60,441 nt of DNA. Origin: an uncultured Bacteroides sp. Lineage in GTDB: Bacteria; Bacteroidota; Bacteroidia; Chitinophagales; Chitinophagaceae. The notes beneath the pieces were generated by a model. The model made no database searches, was not told where the DNA came from, and was given only the letters and a program-made list of their open reading frames with translations. The translations under genes and the position numbers were made by a program. The stretch spans positions 1-60,441 of the forward strand of contig CABHOP010000073.1 of the NCBI GenBank assembly GCA_902168085.1, in the 5' to 3' direction. Below are positions 18,333 to 27,187 of the stretch, in pieces (position 1 is the stretch's first letter; each line of letters starts with the position of its first letter).

Positions 18333-18406
18333 AGCAGCGGTTTAAGCTATAGCAAGATACTGATAAATAAAAACGGCGCTATCTTGTGACGCAAATTACA
18401 CACCTG

Positions 18407-19108
18407 ATGTACCCAACTATAAGAACCATCCTTTTAGCCTGCCTCATTTGTTTTACCACCATAGCAGCCGCACAAAACACGCAAGACGTATTGGTAATAG
18501 AAGAAGAAGCCGAAGCACCTGCCAACATTAAATTTCTGGGGAAGATAAAAGTAGGCGATGGCGGTTTTAAGATAAACTGCGGGTATGAAAGGGTGATAGA
18601 TGAGGCCAAAGAAAAAGTAATAAAAAAAGGGGGTAACATCTTAAAGATTACTAAACTGAAAGAACCCAGCGTATTAGGTAGCACCTGCTACCGCGTATGG
18701 GGTGAAGCATATTACACGGACAGCCTTGAAAGTCTGATGGGTGCCATTATGCAGGATAAAGTTACACCTATGCTGATAAGCGACACTGCGAAATATGCAC
18801 TGCTGTATATCTATCGGCCCCATAGTTCTGTTGGTGGTTTATTAAACTATTGGCTGCATGTAAATGATGAGGAGGTATGCCGGGTGCGCAACTATAGCTC
18901 TTGCGTGGTAAAGATTGAAAAAGAAGGCCCCGTGAAACTGTGGGGTACAATTGAAACACGCGCAGAAAAAGAACTGGATATACGTTTTGGCAAAGTGTAT
19001 TTTATCAGGTGCGAGATAGGTATGGGCGTATGGGTAGGCCGTCCTGTTATTACCATACAGCACCCCAACAAGGGATATTACGAGTATAGCCTTATCAGCA
19101 ATCATTAG
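18407..19108 (+). CDS. Secreted protein with DUF2846-like domain
   Basis: 233 residues from ATG 18407; a GTG seven codons upstream is in frame but lies inside the likely promoter. Signal peptide ends AAAQ. The first half (KINCGYERVIDEAKEKVIKKGGNILKI) resembles RcsF/DUF4156-type periplasmic domains; the second half (YALLYIYRPHSS, YWLHVNDEEVCRVRNYSS, GKVYFIRCEIGMG) resembles DUF2846. Envelope protein, role unknown. The next gene starts 8 bp on, so the two form an operon. Confidence 0.7.
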   Translation: MYPTIRTILLACLICFTTIAAAQNTQDVLVIEEEAEAPANIKFLGKIKVGDGGFKINCGYERVIDEAKEKVIKKGGNILKITKLKEPSVLGSTCYRVWGEAYYTDSLESLMGAIMQDKVTPMLISDTAKYALLYIYRPHSSVGGLLNYWLHVNDEEVCRVRNYSSCVVKIEKEGPVKLWGTIETRAEKELDIRFGKVYFIRCEIGMGVWVGRPVITIQHPNKGYYEYSLISNH

Positions 19109-19116
19109 CAATACAT

Positions 19117-19542
19117 ATGCGCCTGCTACTTCTATACCTTACACTGCTTACATCTACACTGCATGCGCAGGAAACCTTTACAGGCTATGCGTATAAAAAA
19201 ACTGTCTTAGTGTATCTTACAGCTATAGATGGCGAGATGCACATTACCCTGCTCGATACGGCTACACAAACCTATATCGGCTTTCAAAATCCGCATCAGT
19301 TTGCAATGAACGGCGAGGATGGAAAATCGCAATATCTGAATTGCAACGACAGTATGGGCATGCACATCATACAGATACCTTTAAAATCATTTCAAAGTAT
19401 TACGGTGTATGAAGAAGAACCCGGTACTGCATTCAGGAAAGATGACATGATGGGTAATAACATTTTTGGCATAGCATACGAGGTTATGTTCACAAAGGAA
19501 GAAAAAGAGCGGATAAAACAATTCTACGCCAAGCGAAAATAA
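19117..19542 (+). CDS. Small secreted protein of unknown function
   Basis: 141 residues, signal peptide MRLLLLYLTLLTSTLHAQ. Mature part looks beta-rich, ending in a basic helix (KEEKERIKQFYAKRK). Second gene of the operon with the DUF2846-like protein. A weak terminator (AAACCCA at 19544-19550 with TGGGTTT at 19575-19581) follows. Confidence 0.65.
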   Translation: MRLLLLYLTLLTSTLHAQETFTGYAYKKTVLVYLTAIDGEMHITLLDTATQTYIGFQNPHQFAMNGEDGKSQYLNCNDSMGMHIIQIPLKSFQSITVYEEEPGTAFRKDDMMGNNIFGIAYEVMFTKEEKERIKQFYAKRK

Positions 19543-19607
19543 CAAACCCACCCCTGCCCCGTTACAAGCAGCGATGGGTTTTTACCCATTCTTCTAAACG
19601 TCTGATA

Positions 19608-20114
19608 TTAACCTAAGCTTACCCTATCCCAGAAGGCCGGTGGTTCTATACCTAATGAACGCAGGTACACATATCCCTGTCCGCGGTGGTGGTTTTCATT
19701 ATCCAGGAAATACATCAGTGTGCCTATCGTCGTGTTTTCAAACTGGCCAAAAGCCTTATCTACCTGCAGCCAGCGCTCTGCCGTTATCTGCGGAAACATT
19801 TCGTCTATACGCTTTGTAGTTTCATCCCATGCAGCCAGCAGTGCTTCTTTCGATGTGAATGCATCTTTATGGTGGTTCATACCGGGGCGGCTTTCCCAGT
19901 TGCCCGTGGCCATGCCCTGCACACCGGTATCTGCCAGGTCCAGCAGTTCGTGCGCCAGCTGGGCAAAGGTGCGCATACCACCTATGCTGTAGTTCAGCAG
20001 TTTATCTTCCGGGAAAGCTTCTATCACACGGCGCGTCAGGTCGCGGTGGCCCTTCCAGTGTTCCAGTAATTGTGCAGGTGTTATCAGTTGCTGTGTTTCC
20101 ATATCATGTTCCAT
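19608..20114 (-). CDS. DinB-family four-helix protein
   Basis: 168 residues. The three metal-binding histidines of the DinB/YfiT fold are visible in FAQLAHELLDL and DNENHHRGQGYVYLRSLGIEPP. Known members are metal-dependent thiol transferases or of unknown role. Start at 20114 or at the in-frame ATG 20102. A second, distant DinB-like gene is at 48526. Confidence 0.82.
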   Translation of the reverse strand: MEHDMETQQLITPAQLLEHWKGHRDLTRRVIEAFPEDKLLNYSIGGMRTFAQLAHELLDLADTGVQGMATGNWESRPGMNHHKDAFTSKEALLAAWDETTKRIDEMFPQITAERWLQVDKAFGQFENTTIGTLMYFLDNENHHRGQGYVYLRSLGIEPPAFWDRVSLG

Positions 20115-20240
20115 TTATACAGCAAAGTAAACACCGCATAGTGACAACCCTATGTCAGCAGGATTGAAAAAAATATTTCTGTATAACATAACGCGCTGTG
20201 TGCTACCTCCCTATGCTGATATTTACTATTTTTCGAACCT

Positions 20241-22205
20241 ATGAAAAAATACATTACGCTCCTGTATCTCCTAAGCCTGTGCACAGGTGCCTATGCACAG
20301 AAGCAACCTCTGCCGGGCGCCGATGCCACCGGCAAAAACTACGAAGCAGTAGCGCATGCCATATGCGATGGCATAAACAATGATGAAGAAAAAGCCAGGG
20401 CCATTTATAATTGGGTAACCAATAACATAGCGCTGGACCTCGATGCAATTAAAAACCCCAACCGCGACCCTGAAGACCTCAAGACGGTATTCAATAAACG
20501 AAAGGGTACTTCTGATGGTTATGCCACACTATATGTAGCTATGTGCCGGGAGGTAAGCATACCTGCTGTAGTGGTAGAGGGCTATGCCAAAGACTGGACT
20601 TTTGATAAAGGTGATAAAATGTATGTACCGCGCCATGCGTGGTGCGCTGTACTGATAGATGGCCAATGGCACCTGGCCGACCCTACCATGGGCGCCGGTG
20701 GTATAGAGTATTATAAAGGCTGGCTACCCACTCAGATGGATAAACTATTCGGTAAAAAAGAAAAAGATGAAATAGCGCATGGCAAAAAAGAGCGCTTCCG
20801 CTTTGCTTATGACGAGAATTATTTCATGACGCATCCGCTCTATTATCGTTTCACCCACCTGCCTGCCGACCCTATATGGCAACTTACTACAGCACCTATG
20901 CCGCTCGAGGTATTTGAGGCAGGCGACACTGCCATAGCGGTATACAACAAGCAAACCGGGCAGGCCATGCAGGGCAATGCATCACTGCTGCATGTAGCTA
21001 CCCTTACGGAAAGTGAACGAATACTCGACTATGCCGACAGGGCTTACGATTTCAACAAACGTTATGAATCGATACTGGGTATCAAAGAAAACCTGGATGT
21101 GGTACGCATGTGGGGAGAGCGCGAAGGGAAATCCCTGCAGCCCCTAAGCCGCGAGGTACTGGAAACATCTAAGCTGAAACTAAAAAAGGCGACCGACTAC
21201 CTGAAGGCGCAGAAAAAGAACATACCCGCACACTATGCCGCCCTGGAAAAGAAAAATGAAGCAAAGAGCCGCGAAACAGGCGAGCAGCTTCGCCGCATAC
21301 GTACCAACGATAAAGTATGGATAACCAAGTGCAATCGGTACCGCCAACTGGCAAACCGAGAAGACCACGAGCTGAATGAAAAATATGCCGCGGCTAAAAA
21401 AATAAGGGACGACCTTTCGGCAGAAAAGATAAACAGCATAAAGACCGAAACAATTGAAAAGCCAGCCAGCCATACCATGCTACGCAAACTGGCCGATTCT
21501 ATTGCAGCGCGAAATACCCGCATCAGCACACTGGGCGATGAAATGGATACCCAAAAACAGCAGCTGATAGCCACGGCAGCAGAAAACGATAACAGGCTGA
21601 AAGAACTGCATGCCAACTTTATAGCCGCCGATAGTATGATAGCACAGGAACTGAACTACCGTACGCACCTGCGCGATTCGCGCGATGATGAAGTGATGCA
21701 CTTTACAGCACTATACAACAAAATAAAATTTGGCAAGGTAGATACCTTGCAGAAATACTATATAGCCAGTAATGATACGCTGCATAAAATGCAGGATGCA
21801 TGGCTGAAAAATTATGAACAATTGCTAACCATGTATAAGAACAACCTGAAAGACATGGAAACTTATAAAAAATGGAACAGTAAGGAAACGGCAGTTACAG
21901 GGCAATATTATAAAGCGGTACTTGATTTTACATTCTGTCTCGATCAGTATACGGAAACCCTCAAGATACTGTCTGGTATAGAAAAAGCATATCAAAGCAC
22001 CTATGCCGATATGGTGAAGATATACGAGTTTGAAATAAAGATGGCCGATAAGATACAGGATGCTGAAGACTATCGCAAAAAGAAAGAGAACGAACACATA
22101 TCCGAAGCACGCCATTTTGAAGAAGGCGATAACGAACGCCTGCAGCGCAAGGTAAAGCAGATGGAACGCGAAGCCGACAAAGCACTGGAAAAACTGGAAA
22201 GCTAA
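20241..22205 (+). CDS. Secreted transglutaminase-fold protein, catalytic Cys replaced by Ser, long coiled coil
   Basis: 654 residues; signal peptide to AYAQ. Residues about 40-160 match the transglutaminase-like core (KARAIYNWVTNNIALD, RKGTSDGYATLYVAMC, RHAWCAVLIDGQWHLADPTMGAG). In active members the GYA motif is preceded by a cysteine (G-x-C-x-G-Y-A); here the position is Ser91. His132 and Asp147 remain. From about 300 to the end the protein is charged helix, predicted coiled coil. Probably a non-catalytic, CYK3-like periplasmic scaffold, but that is inference. Confidence 0.82.
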   Translation: MKKYITLLYLLSLCTGAYAQKQPLPGADATGKNYEAVAHAICDGINNDEEKARAIYNWVTNNIALDLDAIKNPNRDPEDLKTVFNKRKGTSDGYATLYVAMCREVSIPAVVVEGYAKDWTFDKGDKMYVPRHAWCAVLIDGQWHLADPTMGAGGIEYYKGWLPTQMDKLFGKKEKDEIAHGKKERFRFAYDENYFMTHPLYYRFTHLPADPIWQLTTAPMPLEVFEAGDTAIAVYNKQTGQAMQGNASLLHVATLTESERILDYADRAYDFNKRYESILGIKENLDVVRMWGEREGKSLQPLSREVLETSKLKLKKATDYLKAQKKNIPAHYAALEKKNEAKSRETGEQLRRIRTNDKVWITKCNRYRQLANREDHELNEKYAAAKKIRDDLSAEKINSIKTETIEKPASHTMLRKLADSIAARNTRISTLGDEMDTQKQQLIATAAENDNRLKELHANFIAADSMIAQELNYRTHLRDSRDDEVMHFTALYNKIKFGKVDTLQKYYIASNDTLHKMQDAWLKNYEQLLTMYKNNLKDMETYKKWNSKETAVTGQYYKAVLDFTFCLDQYTETLKILSGIEKAYQSTYADMVKIYEFEIKMADKIQDAEDYRKKKENEHISEARHFEEGDNERLQRKVKQMEREADKALEKLES

Positions 22206-22206
22206 T

Positions 22207-22235
22207 AATAATCCCCGCTAATGGCGGGGATTATT
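22207..22235 (+). terminator. Terminator hairpin
   Basis: Perfect 12-bp stem AATAATCCCCGC / GCGGGGATTATT, loop TAATG, starting at the stop codon of the previous gene. Confidence 0.65.
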
Positions 22236-22270
22236 CTAACCATTATGCCCTGTGTACCGTCTATAAATAC

Positions 22271-22858
22271 ATGAAACACACCTTCACCCTTTTGCTGCTC
22301 TGTTTAGCCACTACACTCTATGCCCAATCCTCTGAAAATGAAAAAGTACTGCGCATAGGGCAAGCCGTTATGCACCCCGATGATTTCAATAACGTTTCCC
22401 ATGCTTTACCTGTCTGCGATAGTGTGGATATATCTTTATACAGTAGTGATAAATATGCAGCCCTCAGTGAAATGGCATATTGGCGTATAGATACTTCTGC
22501 ATCATCAAAAATCACCGTTCACCCTGTACCCGCCGATCTTCATTTTCACTACATCCTCACTTTTACCAACGGCCAAACTTATACATGCGCACAAAATATT
22601 GCTGATATAGCCGGCGGCTCTTACATGCACATCTTATTGAAAGGCACCTTGCGAAGCGGCACACATATACAAACCGCGGATGAAGCACTGCTGTCACTAT
22701 TACTATCGCAGCCATTAAAACAAATAACATTTGCACACGCCCGTTATGCTACCGCCACCCCGCCGATGGGCATTGCCATGCAGCCTGCCTATACCATATC
22801 TTTCAGCAAGGCAGAGGCACAGAAACTGCAAATGGCCATCCGTATTGCCACACTATAG
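22271..22858 (+). CDS. Secreted protein of unknown function
   Basis: 195 residues with signal peptide MKHTFTLLLLCLATTLYAQ. No recognised domain; mixed alpha/beta pattern (FHYILTFTNGQTYTCAQNI, AYTISFSKAEAQKLQMAI). Lies between the transglutaminase-fold gene and the first propeller/T9SS gene, same direction. Confidence 0.65.
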   Translation: MKHTFTLLLLCLATTLYAQSSENEKVLRIGQAVMHPDDFNNVSHALPVCDSVDISLYSSDKYAALSEMAYWRIDTSASSKITVHPVPADLHFHYILTFTNGQTYTCAQNIADIAGGSYMHILLKGTLRSGTHIQTADEALLSLLLSQPLKQITFAHARYATATPPMGIAMQPAYTISFSKAEAQKLQMAIRIATL

Positions 22859-22956
22859 GTTTTTACCTTCATTTTACAATTGCAGCCAAGCCCTTTGCCT
22901 TATTCTCACAGTCTGTACAATAAAACGGCTGCCATGGTAGTTTTAATACTGCCTTT

Positions 22957-24423
22957 ATGAAAACTATTTTTAGTACCCTGCTGGTATGCTGCACCCTGCA
23001 CGCATATACACAAACATTTCGCCCCGTACTGGTGGCCGATATTAATGCGGTAAAGTATGATAGCATGACAGGAAATGCTATGCCCTCATTCGTTGCCGTT
23101 TTTAACGACAGGCTCATCTTCAGCGCCTGGGATGATACCGCCACACACCTGTATGCCTGCGATAAGCAGGAACGCATTACTAAATACAAATACAATATCG
23201 ATTCGACAAATGCACCATGGTACATGCATCCTCACTATGCTGCCCAGCTGGGCGATACACTATATTATACACAAGACTTCGACCTGCTGCAGGAAGAACG
23301 CCGCCTGTATGCCTGGAATGGCATTGATTCACCACGTAATCTCCTTGCCGATCGTCCGGATATCGAGGACCCCACAGAACCGCTGGCTATAGATGGTAAG
23401 ATCATCTTCACTGCACGCAACCCAACCACTTGGGATTACCAACTATGGCAATATACCCCTGCTACCGGTAGCCTGGATAACCTGGGGGCAGGCGGCTATT
23501 ATAAAACATGGTACAAAGACAAGCTGTACTTTACCCGTCCCATGGGTGGCACCGGCGATGAACTGTACGCTTTCGACTTAGCTACCCGCACCGCTACGCT
23601 TGTTTTCAGCGTACCGCCTAACCCATCCGGCACCGGTATATACGAGCTTACGGTAGTGAATGATAAACTTTTTTTCGTTGTCAAGAGAGCGGACATCTTG
23701 CAACTGTATAGCTACAACGGCAGCGGCACAGCTGTGCAGTGCACCGATATTGCCGGTGCATTTGGCAGTAGCTATACCTTATTCAGACGGCCATTTTTTG
23801 CGCATTTTAATGGCAGCATATACCTGCCCGTGCAGCAGGGCAGCACCGCATCTATATGGGCATATCATATAGCTACCGGCGCTGCCAAAGAGGTATTAAC
23901 CTTTCCGTTTGATTATACCAACATCGGCGGCATCATTCCCTACCGCGATAAGCTGGTGATAGGTATTGCCCAAAGTTATCACTATGGCCTGATGCTCTTC
24001 GCCCCGCAAACAGGCGCGTATGAAGTAATGCCCCCACCCGCAGGCACACAAATCTTTGGCTCTTACAACCCTACCGTTTTCAATGATATGCTATACTTTT
24101 CCGCCTACGATGACGTATATGGCTGGGAGCTTTTCCGTTACGATGATGTGAAACGAAACATACCCGAAGAGATAACACTCTATCCTAATCCCGCCAATAC
24201 GCACACTTACATTCGCACCGGCAGCGTTAAAGAGCAAACCCTCTCGGCAGTCATTACAGATGTAGCAGGGCGCAAGGTGTATGGCAAGCTACTGGGCACC
24301 TACCCTGCCGGCACGCACGATATCGAGATACCATTGCAACACGTAGCTGCAGGTATGTATATCCTTTCAGTATTTGAAAAGAATAAAGGCAAGGTACTTA
24401 CTACCAAACTGGTAAAGCTGTAA
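22957..24423 (+). CDS. Beta-propeller T9SS-exported protein, paralogue 1
   Basis: 488 residues: signal peptide (LHAYTQ), then repeats about 45-55 residues long of the form [ND]-x-[LI]-[YIF]-F-x-x-x...E-L-Y-x-[YF]-D (for example DKLYFTRPMGGTGDELYAFD, DMLYFSAYDDVYGWELFRYD), akin to ELWxxDGT-repeat propellers. The last 75 residues are a type A T9SS sorting domain: TLYPNPANTHTYI, ITDVAGRKVY, GMYILSVFE, TKLVKL. Secreted through T9SS to the cell surface or medium. Ligand unknown. One of five paralogues (27188, 28799, 30280, 57972). Confidence 0.82.
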   Translation: MKTIFSTLLVCCTLHAYTQTFRPVLVADINAVKYDSMTGNAMPSFVAVFNDRLIFSAWDDTATHLYACDKQERITKYKYNIDSTNAPWYMHPHYAAQLGDTLYYTQDFDLLQEERRLYAWNGIDSPRNLLADRPDIEDPTEPLAIDGKIIFTARNPTTWDYQLWQYTPATGSLDNLGAGGYYKTWYKDKLYFTRPMGGTGDELYAFDLATRTATLVFSVPPNPSGTGIYELTVVNDKLFFVVKRADILQLYSYNGSGTAVQCTDIAGAFGSSYTLFRRPFFAHFNGSIYLPVQQGSTASIWAYHIATGAAKEVLTFPFDYTNIGGIIPYRDKLVIGIAQSYHYGLMLFAPQTGAYEVMPPPAGTQIFGSYNPTVFNDMLYFSAYDDVYGWELFRYDDVKRNIPEEITLYPNPANTHTYIRTGSVKEQTLSAVITDVAGRKVYGKLLGTYPAGTHDIEIPLQHVAAGMYILSVFEKNKGKVLTTKLVKL

Positions 24424-24459
24424 ATACATTTTGCTAATTTCATAGCAGCAACATATACT

Positions 24460-24843
24460 ATGAACAACCAGGCAAAAGACATAGATGAATATATAGCCGC
24501 CTTTCCACCACAGGTGCAGGAAAAGCTGCAAGCCATGCGCAGCACCATACAGGCTGCAGCACCCGCCGCTACCGAAGCCATAAAATATGCCATACCTACT
24601 TTTGTGCTGCATGGCAACCTGGTGCATTTTGCGGCATTCAAAAACCACATCGGCTTTTATGCCACCCCTACCGGGCACAGCGCATTCGAAAAGGAACTAT
24701 CTAAATACCAACAGGGCAAAGGCTCTGTACAATTCCCTATGGATGCACCACTTCCTTTAGCACTCGTTACCCGCATTGTAAAATACCGTGTGAAAGAAAA
24801 CACCGAACGCGCCACAGCTAAGGCAGCAACTAAAAAGGGGTAA
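24460..24843 (+). CDS. DUF1801 (YdhG-like) protein
   Basis: 127 residues. Typical features: IDEYIAAFPPQVQEKLQAMRSTIQAAAPAATEAIKYAIPTF, HFAAFKNHIGFYATPTG and a basic C-terminal helix. Relatives include a proposed iron chaperone (frataxin-like YdhG); role here unproven. Basic Ala/Lys-rich tail. Confidence 0.82.
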   Translation: MNNQAKDIDEYIAAFPPQVQEKLQAMRSTIQAAAPAATEAIKYAIPTFVLHGNLVHFAAFKNHIGFYATPTGHSAFEKELSKYQQGKGSVQFPMDAPLPLALVTRIVKYRVKENTERATAKAATKKG

Positions 24844-24869
24844 ACGATACAGTAAAATGAGTCAAAACA

Positions 24870-25322
24870 TTATTTTACAACCATAGCTAATACACTATCG
24901 GCTGTATAAGGTTGGATTTCATATACGTTATTGATTTTAGTATCCTTCATTTCTACAATACCTATGTTATCATAGGCATACTTTATGTTATCTACCATAT
25001 ATGCTGAATCAATAATCAGGTGCTCTTTCTTTATAAAACTATCTTTGAAATATTTTTCGTACGTGTCGGGGTTAACAACATAAACGTAGTTGTCACGGTT
25101 TCGGATATGGCCCATTGTCTTCTTTATACACGGCCCGCATCCCTGCTCTGAAATCAATACGAAGTTCAAATTAGTTTTATTAATTTCCGATTTGAACGTA
25201 TTCAGATAGTTATTAAATTTTATAGAATCATCGGCAAATCGGTTGTCCTGTATATTGTTTTTACAGGCTCCCATCCACAGTATCACAATTGTCAAGGCGA
25301 TGGTTGGATTAAGGAATTTCAT
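24870..25322 (-). CDS. Thioredoxin-like lipoprotein with CGPC motif
   Basis: 150 residues from ATG 25322. Lipoprotein signal MKFLNPTIALTIVILWMGAC. A CxxC redox pair sits in LISEQGCGPCIKKT after a strand, as in TlpA/thioredoxin folds, though the rest of the domain is compact and divergent. Envelope thiol-disulfide function inferred. Its start overlaps the end of the upstream lipoprotein gene by 14 bp (translational coupling). Third gene of a three-lipoprotein operon. Confidence 0.72.
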   Translation of the reverse strand: MKFLNPTIALTIVILWMGACKNNIQDNRFADDSIKFNNYLNTFKSEINKTNLNFVLISEQGCGPCIKKTMGHIRNRDNYVYVVNPDTYEKYFKDSFIKKEHLIIDSAYMVDNIKYAYDNIGIVEMKDTKINNVYEIQPYTADSVLAMVVK

Positions 25323-26400
25323 ACAAGAATATTTTTTTATTATCGGTACCTGTTTCATTTTTCTTCGCAGGCACATACAGTAGGTTATTACTCAAAAACG
25401 CCTGCTCAAAGTCTAATACCTTTTGATGCGGAAACTTTATGATGCTTTCTATTTTTTTGTCCTTGTCCAGAACAAAAATAGAAACTGGTTTATCTTCAAA
25501 ACCCTCCTGTATCAAAGCATTACTGTCCCTTATGATGGCCTGCTCTTGTATAAGCGCTATTTTGCCGGTTTTGCCATCTGTTATAAGCTGCATATTGCGA
25601 CTTGCGGCAAGGCGATAATCCTTGGCAAAACCATAATCAAAAAGCTTTTTTAGATCAAAGGGTTCGTTTTGGCCATTCAGGTCTTTTACATCGTATGCCT
25701 TGGTTGCACCATCCTGTATGTTTATTTCCGAAACAATAGAACTATTCGTAAAAGCATAATAGACCTTATTGTTTGCCATAGTAGCTACCGGGTAAAACTC
25801 ATAATAAAAGTGAGCCTTATAATTTTCAGGAAAAGGTGCAGTTCTCAAGATTGGCACCAAGCTATCACCATCTATAGAAAATACGGTAAGTATTTTCGAA
25901 TTGAAATATATCGTTCTGTTTTCTGTTTCACCCACATTAACATTGGGCACTTCGTATAGCATCACATACCGGTCTTGCATATTAAAGGCCAGGGATACAA
26001 ACTCTAAAACCCTTACAGGTTTCGATGTAGTTCGATAAATAATTTCCTGTCTGTTCGTATCAGATAGTTTGAAGATTTTATTTTGCCCGTTCGTAAATAA
26101 TAGTACACTTCTATCCTCTTTCACGTAGAATTTGTCGTTCTTATCAAATTCATAATGAACAGGGATGGAATCAACGATCCTTCTATTTTCTGTATTATAA
26201 AACAAAATCCATTGTTTATCTCTCTTTATATAAGCTATAATAGGGCTATCAAGCCGGTACCCAACCTGTATGGCTCTTACATTTCCAACATTCTGAAGGG
26301 TTAAAGTATCGCACAACAGTTGTGCACTATCTACATGCTTTACTTTTTCGTTGCAAGCCAGCAACAGGCCGCCCAGAAAAATCGCAATATATCTTCTCAC
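25309..26400 (-). CDS. Propeller-like lipoprotein (DUF4221/BF3164-like)
   Basis: 363 residues; lipobox LLLAC (MRRYIAIFLGGLLLAC). Repeated short strand motifs (IYFNSKILTVFSIDGDS, KVYYAFTNSSIVSEINIQDG, SIFVLDKDKKIESIIKF) suggest a six- or seven-bladed propeller, like DUF4221 and BF3164-type lipoproteins of Bacteroidota. Middle gene of the operon, separated from the first gene by a 9-bp hairpin. Lower GC than nearby genes. Confidence 0.65.
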   Translation of the reverse strand: MRRYIAIFLGGLLLACNEKVKHVDSAQLLCDTLTLQNVGNVRAIQVGYRLDSPIIAYIKRDKQWILFYNTENRRIVDSIPVHYEFDKNDKFYVKEDRSVLLFTNGQNKIFKLSDTNRQEIIYRTTSKPVRVLEFVSLAFNMQDRYVMLYEVPNVNVGETENRTIYFNSKILTVFSIDGDSLVPILRTAPFPENYKAHFYYEFYPVATMANNKVYYAFTNSSIVSEINIQDGATKAYDVKDLNGQNEPFDLKKLFDYGFAKDYRLAASRNMQLITDGKTGKIALIQEQAIIRDSNALIQEGFEDKPVSIFVLDKDKKIESIIKFPHQKVLDFEQAFLSNNLLYVPAKKNETGTDNKKIFLYEIP

Positions 26401-26417
26401 CGTATAATTTATAGAAA

Positions 26418-26444
26418 CCCGAGGGCCCTTTCTGAGCCCTCGGG
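26418..26444 (-). terminator. Intercistronic hairpin (attenuator or processing site)
   Basis: Perfect 9-bp stem CCCGAGGGC / GCCCTCGGG between the first and second genes of the lipoprotein operon, followed on the minus strand by TTTCTATAAATT. It could lower expression of the two downstream genes relative to the first. Confidence 0.5.
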
Positions 26445-26452
26445 ATAAATAA

Positions 26453-26941
26453 TTAATCTTCTATGCGAATTTCAATAACAAATTCTGCATCGGAAAGGTT
26501 AGCAGCAGATAAACTGCTGGTTGGTCCGCAAAAATATTTTACCCTGTCAGGGTCAGGATAATTATTACGCATAATGATGTTGTAATCACCAGACATCAAC
26601 TTTATCAATTGTCCGTCACCAACAGGCAATAATTCCCAATTGGCTTCATCATCAAAGAAATTACCGATGGCTACAGGGCCATTGTCAATAGCTACATGCA
26701 GTTCTGATAATTTGGGGCGTTTTCCGATAATCACCACCTCTGGCCCGCAGTTAAGAGCAGGCGTATAGCAATTTCCATTATTCTCAGAGTGCTTGTCAGG
26801 TGGTGGATTAGGTTTGCCAGGCAATGCATAATTCATAAGATTAGGGGATTTTTTGGCATCGTGTGATGGGGCGGCTGTTTTCTGACAGGATGCTAATGCT
26901 ATTCCTGCGAATAGCATCATAGTGATTGACAGTTGTTTCAT
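26453..26941 (-). CDS. Small secreted lipoprotein, first gene of operon
   Basis: 162 residues; lipobox LASC (MKQLSITMMLFAGIALASC). A Pro/Asn-rich linker (ALPGKPNPPPDKHSENNG) with cysteines (NCYTPALNCGPEVV) leads to a small beta domain. No family recognised. The operon (small lipoprotein, propeller lipoprotein, CGPC lipoprotein) recalls the Bacteroidota pattern of short secreted substrates next to BF3164-like propellers and thioredoxins. Confidence 0.65.
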   Translation of the reverse strand: MKQLSITMMLFAGIALASCQKTAAPSHDAKKSPNLMNYALPGKPNPPPDKHSENNGNCYTPALNCGPEVVIIGKRPKLSELHVAIDNGPVAIGNFFDDEANWELLPVGDGQLIKLMSGDYNIIMRNNYPDPDRVKYFCGPTSSLSAANLSDAEFVIEIRIED

Positions 26942-26996
26942 GTTTTTAAAAGTTTAAAGTAATAGAAACTACAAATGTAAATTATTGATTTTTATA

Positions 26997-27019
26997 AAAA
27001 TACTCGTTAAAACACCGGT
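26997..27019 (+). repeat. 23-bp direct repeat, copy 1
   Basis: Identical over 23 bp to 42361-42383; contains CGTTAAAACACCGGT. Lies in the divergent space between the lipoprotein operon and propeller paralogue 2. Confidence 0.7.
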
Positions 27020-27187
27020 GGGCATTTTCACATATACTCGCAGAAAAACGTCTTATATCATTGGTAGTCAGTGGTGAGCAGCACCGCAAAAAGATCATGC
27101 AGCCAGCATAACCTATTTTTTCTGTAACATCGCATAGTGATATACTAAACCGCCGCTAACGGTAGTTATAGTAGCACTTCGCCACGC

